DNA from: an uncultured Mesorhizobium sp.
Lineage (GTDB): Bacteria; Pseudomonadota; Alphaproteobacteria; Rhizobiales; Rhizobiaceae
Reading direction: 5' to 3'
NCBI GenBank assembly: GCA_950071955.1
Contig: CATMOC010000183.1
Coordinates: 1 to 7,220, forward strand
DNA length: 7,220 nucleotides
This document shows positions 1 to 7,146 of the stretch, piece by piece; position 1 is the stretch's first letter; each line of letters opens with the position of its first letter. Made by a program: the position numbers and the translations under genes. The notes under the pieces were generated by a model that was not told the origin of the DNA, did no database searches, and saw only the letters and a list, made by a program, of their open reading frames with translations.

Positions 1-1
1 G

Positions 2-43
2 CCCGCACCGCTTGCCGCCATCCTGCGGAAGGCCGATGACTGA
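2..43 (+). CDS. 3' end of an upstream gene (partial)
   Basis: The frame starting at base 2 reads PAPLAAILRKADD and stops at TGA 41-43. It looks like an ordinary protein C-terminus, and its stop overlaps the next gene's start in the 8-base stretch ATGACTGA, which suggests translational coupling. Thirteen residues are too few to identify a product. In relatives, sulfotransferase-like genes of this kind can be linked to class IV (branched-chain) aminotransferases, and plants carry a fusion of the two domains, so an aminotransferase is possible. That is a guess from context. The competing stop at 37-39 ends a less protein-like frame. Confidence 0.45.
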   Translation, partial: PAPLAAILRKADD

Positions 44-773
44 GCCGCGCCGCATCGCCATGTGGTCGGGGCCGCGCAATCTTTCGACGGCGATGATGCG
101 CAGCTTCGGTGCCCGTCCCGATTGTGTCTGCGTGGACGAACCGTTCTATGCCCATTATCTGTCGCAGACCGGCCTGCCCCATCCGATGCGGGATCAGGTG
201 ATTGCCAGCCAGCCCACCGATTGGCGCATTGTGCTGCCCGGATTGACCACCGATCCGGCGGCCGCGCCGGTGCAGTATCAGAAGCATATGGTTCAGCACA
301 TGCTGCCCGGCATGGACCTGGGCTGGACCGGGACCGTCACCAATGTCTTCCTGATCCGCGAACCCGAGCGTGTCGTGGCCTCTTTCGCGGCCAAGCGCGG
401 TCTGCCCGACCCGGCCGAGCTGGGTTTCGCCCGTCAGTGGAGCATGTTTCGCGAGATGGCCGAACGCGGCGCCGCGCCCATCGTGATCGACAGCGCCGAT
501 ATCCGCCGCGATCCTCGTCGCGCGCTGCGGGCATTATGCGCCGCGATCGACCTGCCCTGGACCGAGGCCATGTTGTCCTGGCAGGCCGGCCCGCATCCCG
601 AGGATGGCGTCTGGGGTGCGGTCTGGTACGATGCGGTCAATCGCTCGAACGGCTTTGGCGGGCCCGAGGGGCCCGGTCCCGAACTGGACGGGCCGTTGGC
701 GGATCTGGCCACCCGGCTGCGTCCGGATTACGAAGCCATCGCGGCGCATCGGCTGGTGCTTTCCGGCAGGTGA
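36..773 (+). CDS. sulfotransferase-like protein (P-loop family)
   Basis: This encodes 245 residues if ATG 36 is used. GGAAGG lies at 27-32, close upstream, and the start overlaps the preceding gene's stop. A TTG at 12 would add eight residues but has no visible support. Near the N-terminus WSGPRNLSTAMMRSF (residues 10-24) resembles the 5'-phosphosulfate loop of PAPS-dependent sulfotransferases. VDEPFYAHYL (33-42) follows, and FLIREPERVVASF (105-117) fits the 3'-phosphate binding motif, with R108 and S116 at the expected places. No signal peptide or membrane segment is visible, so the protein is probably cytoplasmic. The acceptor substrate cannot be told, and some members of this family have no proven sulfotransferase activity. 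Asp is coded GAT 10 times and GAC 6 times, unlike the genes further right. Codon style and sequence look Rhodobacterales-like. It sits where alphaproteobacteria usually carry ybgC before tolQ. Confidence 0.75.
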   Translation: MTEPRRIAMWSGPRNLSTAMMRSFGARPDCVCVDEPFYAHYLSQTGLPHPMRDQVIASQPTDWRIVLPGLTTDPAAAPVQYQKHMVQHMLPGMDLGWTGTVTNVFLIREPERVVASFAAKRGLPDPAELGFARQWSMFREMAERGAAPIVIDSADIRRDPRRALRALCAAIDLPWTEAMLSWQAGPHPEDGVWGAVWYDAVNRSNGFGGPEGPGPELDGPLADLATRLRPDYEAIAAHRLVLSGR

Positions 774-783
774 CGCCATTGTG

Positions 784-808
784 TTGCGGCAGGGGGCTGC
801 AAGATTTG
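784..808 (+). terminator. weak terminator-like hairpin after the sulfotransferase gene
   Basis: TTGCGGC (784-790) and GCTGCAA (796-802) can form a seven-pair stem with one G-U pair and an AGGGG loop. GATTTG follows, so the U-tract is poor. It begins 11 bases after the stop codon. It may end the upstream transcript or simply be a chance stem. It overlaps the -35 of the weak promoter candidate listed here, so at most one of the two readings may matter. Confidence 0.25.
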
Positions 809-813
809 ATAAA
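784..813 (+). promoter_or_regulatory. weak promoter candidate for tolQ
   Basis: TTGCGG (784-789) and GATAAA (808-813) are separated by 18 bases and match the sigma-70 consensus at 3 of 6 and 4 of 6 positions. This is the best such pair I found between 774 and 908. The support is weak, but the 135-bp gap before tolQ makes a promoter here reasonable. Confidence 0.22.
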
Positions 814-843
814 GAGAGGCTAGAAGGCCGGCGATCCGTGCCA

Positions 844-862
844 GCCGGTCCGGCAGACCGGC
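844..862. repeat. 7-bp inverted repeat upstream of tolQ
   Basis: GCCGGTC (844-850) and GACCGGC (856-862) are perfect inverted repeats around a CGGCA loop. No T-run follows, so it is not a classic terminator. It lies about 46 bases before the tolQ start and would fall in its 5' untranslated region. A role as operator or leader hairpin is possible but unproven. The rest of 774-908 shows no gene. Confidence 0.3.
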
Positions 863-908
863 GGGTTCTGGATGATTCGACCAAGGCCCGGAAGATGAGG
901 CAGTGACG

Positions 909-1616
<708 letters not shown>

Positions 1617-1631
1617 GGGAGATAGTTTGCC

Positions 1632-2087
1632 ATGGGCATGTCTGTAGGACAATCCGGCGGACGGGGCAGCCGCGGCCACAGGCGCCGGGGGCGGCACCAC
1701 AAGCTGATGTCGGAAATCAACGTCACGCCCTTCGTGGACGTGATGCTGGTGCTCCTGATCATCTTCATGGTGGCCGCGCCGCTGCTCACCGTCGGCGTGC
1801 CCATCGACCTGCCGGAGACGCAGGCGAAGGCACTGAACGCCGACACCCAGCCGATCACCGTGTCGGTCAACGACAAGGGTCAGATCTATCTCCAGGAGAC
1901 CGAGATACCGCTCGAGGAAATCGTGGCGAAGCTCGAGGCCATTTCCAAAACCGGCTACGAGGAACGCATCTACGTGCGCGGCGACAAGAGTGCCGACTAC
2001 GGAACGGTGATGCGCGTGATGGCGCGCATTTCGGCGGCGGGGTTCCACAATCTCGGCCTCGTCACCCTGCAGGAGCAGGACAGCTAG
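1632..2087 (+). CDS. tolR: TolR, inner-membrane motor protein of Tol-Pal
   Basis: TolR is the ExbD-family partner of TolQ: one membrane helix carries the proton-binding aspartate, and a periplasmic domain contacts peptidoglycan. This copy has 151 residues. ATG 1632 follows GAGGGAG (1615-1621) by ten bases, and an in-frame ATG at 1638 is a less well spaced alternative. Residues 1-24 form a Gly/Arg/His-rich cytoplasmic tail, as is common in rhizobial TolR. MSEINVTPFVDVMLVLLIIF starts the conserved core, where D36 matches E. coli D23, the essential channel residue. The helix spans about 32-54. The periplasmic part (about 60-148) has the ExbD-like fold signature, with YVRGDKSADYG near 114-123. 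The gene starts 15 bases after tolQ and ends 5 bases before tolA, so the three are almost certainly co-transcribed. The sequence is intact and Rhizobiales-like. Confidence 0.95.
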   Translation: MGMSVGQSGGRGSRGHRRRGRHHKLMSEINVTPFVDVMLVLLIIFMVAAPLLTVGVPIDLPETQAKALNADTQPITVSVNDKGQIYLQETEIPLEEIVAKLEAISKTGYEERIYVRGDKSADYGTVMRVMARISAAGFHNLGLVTLQEQDS

Positions 2088-2092
2088 CCGCG

Positions 2093-3193
2093 ATGAAGGC
2101 CGGTCTCGTCACATCGACGATCCTGCATGCGTTGCTGCTCTCCGTCGGGCTGTTCACGCTCTCGGCGCCGCGCGCTTTCGAGGTGATGGACGTGGAATCC
2201 TTCCCCGTCGAGATCGTGCCGATCGAGGAGATCAGCCAGGTGCAGGTCGGCGAGAGGGAAGCGCCCGTTGCCGAGGCGCCCGCGCCCGTGCCGACGACCC
2301 GTCCCGAGGCGGTGGAGAATGCCGAGCAGGTGGGCGACAACACGGTGGACACCCCCGCGCCGCCTACCCCCGATCCCAAGCCGCGTCCTGTCGAGACGGC
2401 CGCCTTGCCGGAGCCCGCGCCCGAACCTGCTCCGATCCCCGATCCCATCCCGGAGCCGGAACCGGCGAAGCCGGAGCCGAAGCCCGAACCCGTGCCGGCA
2501 ACCGAGGTGACACCGCAGCCAGAGCCGCCGCAGGAGGTCGAGCCCGACCCGGCGCCGGAACCGGAGCCGCAGCAGGAAGCCGAACCCGAACCGTCACCGG
2601 AGCCCGTTCCCGCCGAAGCGGAGGAGGCGCAGGAGGCCGCGCTGCCCGAAAGCGCCCCGCGTCCCGAAGCGCGCCCGAGGCCGCAGCCGGCGCAGGCGCA
2701 GACCGCGAAGGCGCCCGAACGCAAGGATGCCGAGAAGCCGGCGCCGAAGCAGGCCCAGGCGCCCGCGCAGGAGAAGTCGGACGACCTGCTGCAGGACGTC
2801 GCCGCGCTTCTGAACAAGGAAAAGGCCTCGGGCGGCGGCGCGAAGCGATCCACGCAGGAGGCGGCCCTCGGCGGCAAGCGCAAGACGACGGGCGAGAAAC
2901 TCTCGCAGAGCGAACTTGACGCGCTCAGGAACCAGTTCTCCGGATGCTGGAGTATTCCGGCGGGCGCGGGGGAGGCGTCGGACCTGCGCGCCTCCATCCG
3001 CTTCAACGTCGCGCCAGGCGGACGGCTGGAAGGCATGCCAGAAGTCATAGCATCCAGCGGCAATCGGCAGTTTGACGAAAGCGCGGTGCGCGCCGTCCAG
3101 AAATGCGATCAGAGGGGCTTCATCCTGCCGCAGGGCAAAGAGGATGTCTGGGCCGAGGTCGTGGTGAATTTCGACCCGAGCGACATGTTCTGA
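2093..3193 (+). CDS. tolA: TolA, periplasm-spanning link of Tol-Pal
   Basis: TolA transmits TolQR energy across the periplasm to TolB and Pal. The 366-residue protein has the three expected parts. An uncleaved N-terminal anchor (about 4-24) carries S8 and H12 with the SxxxH spacing that contacts TolQ in E. coli (S18, H22). A long low-complexity linker (about 54-225) is rich in Pro, Glu and Ala with many PEP/PxP units. It differs from the Ala/Lys helical linker of enterobacterial TolA and resembles TonB, as is usual in rhizobia. [15 protein letters not shown] (230-244) is a conserved segment before the C-terminal TolA/TonB-like domain (about 270-366). That domain has two cysteines, C285 and C338, which could form the disulfide seen in E. 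coli TolA. No strong ribosome site precedes ATG 2093: AGGAG at 2071-2075 is 17 bases away. Coupling to tolR, which stops five bases before, is likely. Confidence 0.93.
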   Translation: MKAGLVTSTILHALLLSVGLFTLSAPRAFEVMDVESFPVEIVPIEEISQVQVGEREAPVAEAPAPVPTTRPEAVENAEQVGDNTVDTPAPPTPDPKPRPVETAALPEPAPEPAPIPDPIPEPEPAKPEPKPEPVPATEVTPQPEPPQEVEPDPAPEPEPQQEAEPEPSPEPVPAEAEEAQEAALPESAPRPEARPRPQPAQAQTAKAPERKDAEKPAPKQAQAPAQEKSDDLLQDVAALLNKEKASGGGAKRSTQEAALGGKRKTTGEKLSQSELDALRNQFSGCWSIPAGAGEASDLRASIRFNVAPGGRLEGMPEVIASSGNRQFDESAVRAVQKCDQRGFILPQGKEDVWAEVVVNFDPSDMF

Positions 3194-3228
3194 TCATTGT
3201 TCGCGGCTACCGGCAACACACGGGATTT

Positions 3229-3246
3229 TCGCGGTTTCGGCCGCGA
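3229..3246. repeat. short hairpin between tolA and tolB
   Basis: TCGCGG (3229-3234) and CCGCGA (3241-3246) form a six-pair stem with a TTTCGG loop. No T-run follows, so it is more likely a processing or stability element, or chance, than a terminator. The 76-base gap otherwise holds only the tolB ribosome site (AGAAGGG, 3257-3263). Confidence 0.25.
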
Positions 3247-3269
3247 CACGGAATGAAGAAGGGCAAGGC

Positions 3270-4586
3270 ATGAAACGTCTCCTTAAACCCCTCCTGATCG
3301 CGGCGGCCATGATCGCAGCGATCTCGGGCGCGGCCATCGTCCCGGCGCGCGCCCTGGTCGAGATCGACGTCAACAAGGGCGTGGTCGAACCGCTGCCGAT
3401 CGCGATCACCGACTTCCTGTCGGCCGACGCGCTCGGCGCCGAGATTTCGGGCATCGTCGCGGCGGACCTGCAGCGCTCGGGCCTGTTCGCGCCCATCGAC
3501 CGCGCGGCCTTCATCGAGAAGATCTCCAATCCGGACGCCGCCCCCCGTTTCGAGGACTGGAAGGTGATCAACGCGCAGGCGCTGGTCACGGGACGGGTGA
3601 GCCAGGAACCGGACGGCCGCATCCGTGCCGAGTACCGTCTGTGGGACACTTTCGCCGGCCAGCAACTGTCGGGCGAGCAGTTCTTCGCCTCGCAGGCCAA
3701 CAAGAGGAGGATCGCGCACATCATTGCCGACGCGATCTACGAGCGCCTGACCGGAGAAAAGGGCTATTTCGACACGCGCATCGTCTTCATCGACGAATCC
3801 GGACCGAAGAACCAGCGCACCAAGCGGCTCGCAATCATGGACCAGGACGGCGCCAACGCCCGGTTCCTGTCCGACGGACGCGCCATTTCGCTGACGCCCC
3901 GCTTCTCGCCGAACCGGCAGGAAATCACCTACATGTCCTACGAGAGCGGCCAGCCGCAGGTCTACCTGCTGCAGCTCGAAACGGGACAGCGCGAACTCGT
4001 CGGAAACTTTCCGGGCATGACCTTCGCGCCGCGCTTCTCGCCGGACGGCCAGAAGGTGATCATGAGCCTGCTGCGCGACGACGGCAATTCCAACATCTAT
4101 ACCCTCGACCTCAGAAGCCGCACGACGACACGCCTGACGGATTCGAGCGCGATCGACACGTCGCCGTCCTATTCTCCCGACGGCAGCCAGATCGTCTTCA
4201 CCTCCGACCGTGGCGGACGGGCACAGATCTACGTCATGAACGCCGACGGCACGAACCAGCGGCGCATCTCCTTCGGCGAGGGGACCTACTCCACGCCGGT
4301 GTGGTCGCCGCGCGGCGACCTGATCGCCTTTACCAAGCAATCGGGCGGCGAGTTCCAGATCGGCGTCATGCGGATTGACGGATCGGGCGAGCGTATACTT
4401 TCCACCGGCTTCAGCCAGGAAGGACCGACCTGGGCGCCGAACGGCCGGGTCCTGATGTTCTTCAAGGAGCCGGCCGGGGCCGGCGGTCCGCGTCTCTATT
4501 CGGTCGATCTGACCGGCCGTAACGAACAGCCGATCCAGAGCCCCAATTTCGCCTCCGATCCGGCATGGTCGCCGCTGCTCGAGTGA
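3270..4586 (+). CDS. tolB: TolB, periplasmic beta-propeller of Tol-Pal
   Basis: TolB is the soluble periplasmic protein that binds Pal and, through its mature N-terminus, TolA. ATG 3270 follows AGAAGGG (3257-3263) by six bases and gives 438 residues, the usual length. Residues 1-28 are a Sec signal peptide: KR near the start, a hydrophobic stretch at 8-24, and a likely cut after the ARA at 26-28, leaving LVEIDVNKG as the mature N-terminus. The TolB_N domain covers about 30-165. A six-bladed propeller follows with repeated (F/Y/W)SPDG-type motifs at about 212, 256, 301, 345, 388 and 433, the last being WSPLLE at the C-terminus. FTSDRGG (310-316) and YVMNADG (321-327) are typical of the family. 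The gene is intact. Of 28 Asp codons, 25 are GAC, in contrast with the left end of the window. The sequence is Rhizobiales-like. Confidence 0.96.
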   Translation: MKRLLKPLLIAAAMIAAISGAAIVPARALVEIDVNKGVVEPLPIAITDFLSADALGAEISGIVAADLQRSGLFAPIDRAAFIEKISNPDAAPRFEDWKVINAQALVTGRVSQEPDGRIRAEYRLWDTFAGQQLSGEQFFASQANKRRIAHIIADAIYERLTGEKGYFDTRIVFIDESGPKNQRTKRLAIMDQDGANARFLSDGRAISLTPRFSPNRQEITYMSYESGQPQVYLLQLETGQRELVGNFPGMTFAPRFSPDGQKVIMSLLRDDGNSNIYTLDLRSRTTTRLTDSSAIDTSPSYSPDGSQIVFTSDRGGRAQIYVMNADGTNQRRISFGEGTYSTPVWSPRGDLIAFTKQSGGEFQIGVMRIDGSGERILSTGFSQEGPTWAPNGRVLMFFKEPAGAGGPRLYSVDLTGRNEQPIQSPNFASDPAWSPLLE

Positions 4587-4636
4587 TCGGTGACAATGAC
4601 GTGAAAGGCTATGTAGCGGCCCCAAATCACGCTGCA

Positions 4637-4650
4637 GACGCCTTTGCGTC
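4637..4650. repeat. small hairpin after tolB
   Basis: GACGC (4637-4641) and GCGTC (4646-4650) pair around a CTTT loop, followed by GCGTTTC. The stem is short and the T content low, so it is at best a weak terminator of the tolB transcript. A second small stem, TGCGG/CCGCA, lies at 4678-4691. The tolB-pal gap (4587-4822) shows no gene. Confidence 0.22.
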
Positions 4651-4736
4651 GCGTTTCGGCCGTAATCCCGCATAGGGTGCGGCAAACCGCAGATCGGCCA
4701 GGAGGGCGGGGCGGATTCGAGGGGAATAAGCAAGCA

Positions 4737-4767
4737 TTAACCGTGTTTCTTGTTCGCCGGTTAACCG
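4737..4767. promoter_or_regulatory. TTAACCG repeats in the pal leader, possible CtrA half-sites
   Basis: TTAACCG occurs at 4737-4743 and again at 4761-4767, 24 bases apart. The second copy sits in the perfect palindrome CGGTTAACCG (4758-4767). TTAACCGT at the first copy matches seven of eight bases of the TTAACCAT half-site used by CtrA, the alphaproteobacterial cell-cycle regulator. The usual N7-spaced full site is absent. A GANTC (GATTC, 4714-4718), target of the CcrM methyltransferase, is just upstream. Cell-cycle control of pal would suit its role in constriction, but this is inference from short motifs. Confidence 0.3.
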
Positions 4768-4773
4768 AAAGGT

Positions 4774-4797
4774 GGTTACTGGAAAGTCAAAGTAACC
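4774..4797. repeat. inverted repeat just before the pal ribosome binding site
   Basis: GGTTACT (4774-4780) and AGTAACC (4791-4797) are perfect inverted repeats with a ten-base loop. They end 11 bases before the AAGGAG of pal (4809-4814). They could form a leader hairpin that affects mRNA stability, or be an operator. Confidence 0.35.
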
Positions 4798-4822
4798 CCT
4801 AGAATGCCAAGGAGTGGCAGTG

Positions 4823-5329
4823 ATGCGCCGTATCGCAACACTTACCAGGAATCCCGCCGTCATCGCGCTCGTGATGGCACTTGCGGTGACCGGATGTGCT
4901 TCGAAGAAAATCCCGAACAATGCGGCCGACATAGGTCTCGGGGGCGCAGGCTCGGCCACGCCCGGATCGCAGCAGGATTTCACCGTCAACGTTGGTGACC
5001 GGATATTCTTCGACACCGATTCGTCCGCCATCCGCGCCGACGCTCAGGCGACGCTCTCCCGGCAGGCGCAGTGGCTGAGCCAGTACCCGACCTATGCGAT
5101 CACGATCGAGGGCCATGCCGACGAGCGCGGCACGCGTGAGTACAACCTTGCGCTGGGTGCCCGCCGCGCCGCCGCGACGCGCGACTTCCTCGTCGCCCGC
5201 GGCGTTCCGGCGACCCGCCTGAGGACGATCTCCTACGGCAAGGAACGCCCCGTGGCGGTGTGCGACAACATCTCCTGCTGGTCGCAGAACCGCCGCGCGG
5301 TGACGGTTCTCGGCGGCGCCGGCAGCTGA
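4823..5329 (+). CDS. pal: Pal, peptidoglycan-associated outer-membrane lipoprotein
   Basis: Pal anchors the outer membrane to peptidoglycan and is the endpoint of the Tol machine. ATG 4823 is chosen because AAGGAG (4809-4814) lies eight bases upstream. In-frame GTGs at 4814 and 4820 overlap or crowd that site. The protein is 168 residues. Residues 1-24 are a lipoprotein signal peptide with lipobox V22-T23-G24-C25, so C25 should be lipidated. A flexible Gly/Ala/Ser linker (about 31-50) leads to the OmpA-like domain (about 53-165). EGHADERGTREYN (96-108) and LGARRA (111-116) are its peptidoglycan-binding core, D100 and R114/R115 being the diaminopimelate-contacting type of residues. C147 and C152 in VCDNISCWSQNRRA are typical of rhizobial Pal and may pair. 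A 236-base leader separates it from tolB, so it probably has its own promoter, although I could not place convincing hexamers. A GC-rich hairpin follows the stop. Confidence 0.97.
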   Translation: MRRIATLTRNPAVIALVMALAVTGCASKKIPNNAADIGLGGAGSATPGSQQDFTVNVGDRIFFDTDSSAIRADAQATLSRQAQWLSQYPTYAITIEGHADERGTREYNLALGARRAAATRDFLVARGVPATRLRTISYGKERPVAVCDNISCWSQNRRAVTVLGGAGS

Positions 5330-5345
5330 TTCCATGGCGTGAAGC

Positions 5346-5369
5346 CGGCGGGCCGACAACGGCCCGCCG
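5346..5369 (+). terminator. strong GC hairpin after pal
   Basis: CGGCGGGCCG (5346-5355) and CGGCCCGCCG (5360-5369) form a perfect ten-pair stem with an ACAA tetraloop, starting 17 bases after the pal stop. AATTCCC follows, without a real T-run, so termination may be partial or the hairpin may mainly protect the pal message from 3' decay. Hairpins with short tails are common in high-GC alphaproteobacteria. Confidence 0.55.
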
Positions 5370-5385
5370 AATTCCCGTGCTGTCC

Positions 5386-5491
5386 ATCTCGCTTTGTGCC
5401 AAAACAAAATTTGGCCGAAGTCGCAAGGCTTGGTAAATTCGAGATCGAGGCGCGGCTGCGCCTCCGGCATTCGGAATTCCCAAAGCGAGAT
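5386..5491 (+). promoter_or_regulatory. structured leader of cpoB: 11-bp inverted repeat masking the ribosome site
   Basis: ATCTCGCTTTG (5386-5396) and CAAAGCGAGAT (5481-5491) are perfect inverted repeats 84 bases apart. The right arm contains AGCGAG (5484-5489), the only Shine-Dalgarno-like sequence before the cpoB start. Two hairpins lie inside: GCCAAA/TTTGGC (5398-5403 with 5410-5415) and GAGGCGC/GCGCCTC with a GGCT loop (5447-5453 with 5458-5464). The left arm's ATCTCG can also pair with a second CGAGAT at 5440-5445. RNA reading through from pal could fold into a three-way structure that hides the ribosome site. Confidence 0.35.
5411..5439 (+). promoter_or_regulatory. promoter candidate for cpoB
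   Basis: TTGGCC (5411-5416) and TAAATT (5434-5439) are 17 bases apart and each match the sigma-70 consensus at four of six positions. Transcription would start near 5446, about 50 bases before the cpoB start codon. The -35 overlaps the right arm of the GCCAAA/TTTGGC inverted repeat (5398-5415), which could therefore act as an operator. Confidence 0.38.
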
Positions 5492-5496
5492 CGTCG

Positions 5497-6489
5497 ATGA
5501 AATCCACCACGATATTTTGCGTTGCCCTGTCGCTGCCGCTTCTCGTCGGAAGCGTGGCGGGCGCGGCGCCGCTCAATGCCCAGTCGCCCGCCGGGACGGG
5601 TACGCTGCAGCGTCTCCTGCCGCAGAACTGGCTGCGCCAGCCGGACGAGGCGCCGCGGGTGCAACTCGCCCAGGCCGGCGATCCGCGCGTCGTCCAGCTC
5701 GAGGAGCAGATCCGGCAGCTGAACGGCAAGATCGAGGAGCTGAACTTCCTCCTACTTCAGACGCAGGACCAGATCCGCAAGATGCAGGAGGACAACGAGT
5801 TCCGTCTCCAGCAGCTTGAGGAAAAGCAGGGCGCCGTGAGGGCCAACCCTTCGCAGGACACGGCGCGCGACGGGCTCGGCGGCACCGATACGCTTGCTGG
5901 CGCGAGCGAAGGGTCAACCGCAACGGCGCAGCAGACCGGCGAGCTTCCGAAGACGCTCGGCACGATCACATTCGACGCCGACGGCAAACCGATCGGCGGC
6001 GCCGCGGACGCCGGCGAGGAGGACACCGCGTTCGCGGAGGATGCCGGACGTGTCGCGAGTGGCAGCTCGACCGACGGAACCCAGGTCGCGGCACTTCCCG
6101 CTACCGACAGCCCGGATGAACTCTACCGGAACGCCTACAACTTCATCCTGTCTGGCGATTACGCGACGGCTGAGGCCGGGTTCCGGGAACACATCGAGCG
6201 CTTCCCGAACGATCCGAAGGCCGCGGACGCCAATTACTGGCTGGGCGAAGCGTTGCTCGGCATGCAGGAATACCGGCAGGCGGCGGAAGTGTTCCTGGCG
6301 GCAAACCAGAGCTATCCGAATTCGGGCAAGTCGCCAGACATGCTCCTGAAGCTCGGCGTCTCCCTCGCCGCGCTCAATCAGCGAGACGTCGCCTGCGCGA
6401 CCTATGCCGAGATCGGCAACCGATACCGTGATCTTTCCGCCGCGCTCAAGGAGCGGGTGAAGGCCGAGCAGGCCCTGGCCGGCTGCTGA
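5497..6489 (+). CDS. cpoB: CpoB (YbgF), Tol-Pal system TPR protein
   Basis: CpoB is a periplasmic protein that in E. coli binds TolA and PBP1B and coordinates outer-membrane constriction with septal peptidoglycan synthesis. This 330-residue copy has a Sec signal peptide (hydrophobic 5-22, cut after AGA at 21-23 or LNA at 26-28). A coiled coil at about 64-112 (VVQLEEQIRQLNGKIEELN and on) resembles the trimerising N-terminal helix of the family. A low-complexity acidic Gly/Ala/Thr linker covers about 113-205. The C-terminal TPR domain (about 206-325) holds three repeats, beginning near DELYRNAYNFILSGDYATA, followed by ANYWLGEALLGMQEYRQAA and by LLKLGVSLAALNQ. C300 and the C-terminal C330 are the only cysteines after the signal peptide. 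It is longer than the E. coli protein mainly because of the linker. The start is ATG 5497 with a weak ribosome site (AGCGAG, 5484-5489). The 167-base leader carries a promoter candidate and inverted repeats. The next gene starts about 42 bases after the stop. Confidence 0.93.
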   Translation: MKSTTIFCVALSLPLLVGSVAGAAPLNAQSPAGTGTLQRLLPQNWLRQPDEAPRVQLAQAGDPRVVQLEEQIRQLNGKIEELNFLLLQTQDQIRKMQEDNEFRLQQLEEKQGAVRANPSQDTARDGLGGTDTLAGASEGSTATAQQTGELPKTLGTITFDADGKPIGGAADAGEEDTAFAEDAGRVASGSSTDGTQVAALPATDSPDELYRNAYNFILSGDYATAEAGFREHIERFPNDPKAADANYWLGEALLGMQEYRQAAEVFLAANQSYPNSGKSPDMLLKLGVSLAALNQRDVACATYAEIGNRYRDLSAALKERVKAEQALAGC

Positions 6490-6531
6490 CGAGTTCGGTA
6501 TCCGCCCGCGTCTCGAGCTTCGACCGGGCGC

Positions 6532-7146
6532 ATGGAACCGATGTCCCGGGCCGCCGTTGTGGCCGGCCAGAGAGGGGAACGTATCCTGGACATCAGCCCA
6601 GACAGAGTCTTTTCCGGCATTCGCCTGACGGATGCGGTCCCTGTCATGGTAGCCGTTTCGGGCGGCAGCGACTCTCTCTCACTTCTGATCCTGCTCGACG
6701 CGTATCTTCGCGCCACCGGCGGCGAAATCCTCGCCGTGACCGTGGATCATGGCTTGAGGCCGCAGGCGGCGGATGAGGCGGCGATGGTGGCGCGCCTGTG
6801 CGCGCAGCGGGGGATCCGCCACCGGACGATAAGATGGGAAGGCGAGAAGCCCGCGACCGGCGTGTCGGCGACCAGCATCGCGCGCGCCGGTGCGGCTTTG
6901 CCCGAGGCCCGCGCGATCATGCTCGGTTGTTCGGGGCCTGGCACGATCGTGCCCTGCACGATTCCACCGCTCCATTTCGGTGGCGTGAAGCCGTCACCGA
7001 TACCGACGTCGACGAGCACCCCCGGTCCTTCGGCCCCGGTGCGGCAGTCGGCGATCATGCGAAAACCCTTGCCCCCCTGGCGGTCGGTCCCGCTGCGCGG
7101 ATCCCAGCGCACGGGTTCGAGGCAGACGACGCTGCTCTTGCGATAG
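6532..7146 (+). pseudogene. tilS: TilS, tRNA(Ile)-lysidine synthase: N-terminal part only, then unrelated sequence
   Basis: TilS is an ATP-dependent PP-loop enzyme that changes the anticodon wobble cytidine of tRNA-Ile (CAU) to lysidine and is essential in most bacteria. The PP-loop motif SGGSDS (43-48), AVTVDHGLRP (68-77) and RWEGEKPATGVSA (101-113) are clear family sequence. After about residue 113 (base 6870) the expected AAREARY-type helix and the LGHTADDQAET motif are missing. The frame runs on as Pro/Ser/Thr-rich text without family features and stops at 7146, giving 204 residues where about 430 are usual. The tail is better explained as the antisense of a minus-strand protein, so the gene is cut by a junction. 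As it stands it could not encode active TilS. The start is unsure: ATG 6532 has no good ribosome site, and AGAGGGG (6571-6577) stands eight bases before an in-frame CTG at 6586. It follows cpoB, as in other alphaproteobacteria. Confidence 0.8.
6862..6880. other. probable junction inside tilS
   Basis: TilS family sequence ends around GVSA (6859-6870), and a minus-strand coding frame is convincing from the window end down to about 6867. No terminal repeats, target duplication or transposase is visible here, so an insertion sequence boundary is not supported. A contig chimera or a rearrangement is left. The exact base cannot be set without a homologue of each side. Confidence 0.5.

Noticed and set aside
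2252..2770. Tandem repeat or CRISPR-like array
   Set aside because: The periodicity comes from Pro/Glu codons in tolA; there are no equal repeats with unique spacers.
2062..3063. Minus-strand open frame with Gly/Ser/Ala repeats opposite tolA
   Set aside because: The repeats are just the antisense reading of TolA's Pro/Glu-coding linker; there is no ribosome site or family match.
3207..4733. Long minus-strand open frame opposite tolB (about 508 codons)
   Set aside because: It is antisense to a fully recognisable tolB, has Arg/Asp/Gly-heavy text without motifs, and is the usual by-product of high-GC coding DNA.
4627..5031. Minus-strand small gene in the tolB-pal gap
   Set aside because: It runs across the pal start and signal peptide region, has no visible ribosome site and no recognisable domain.
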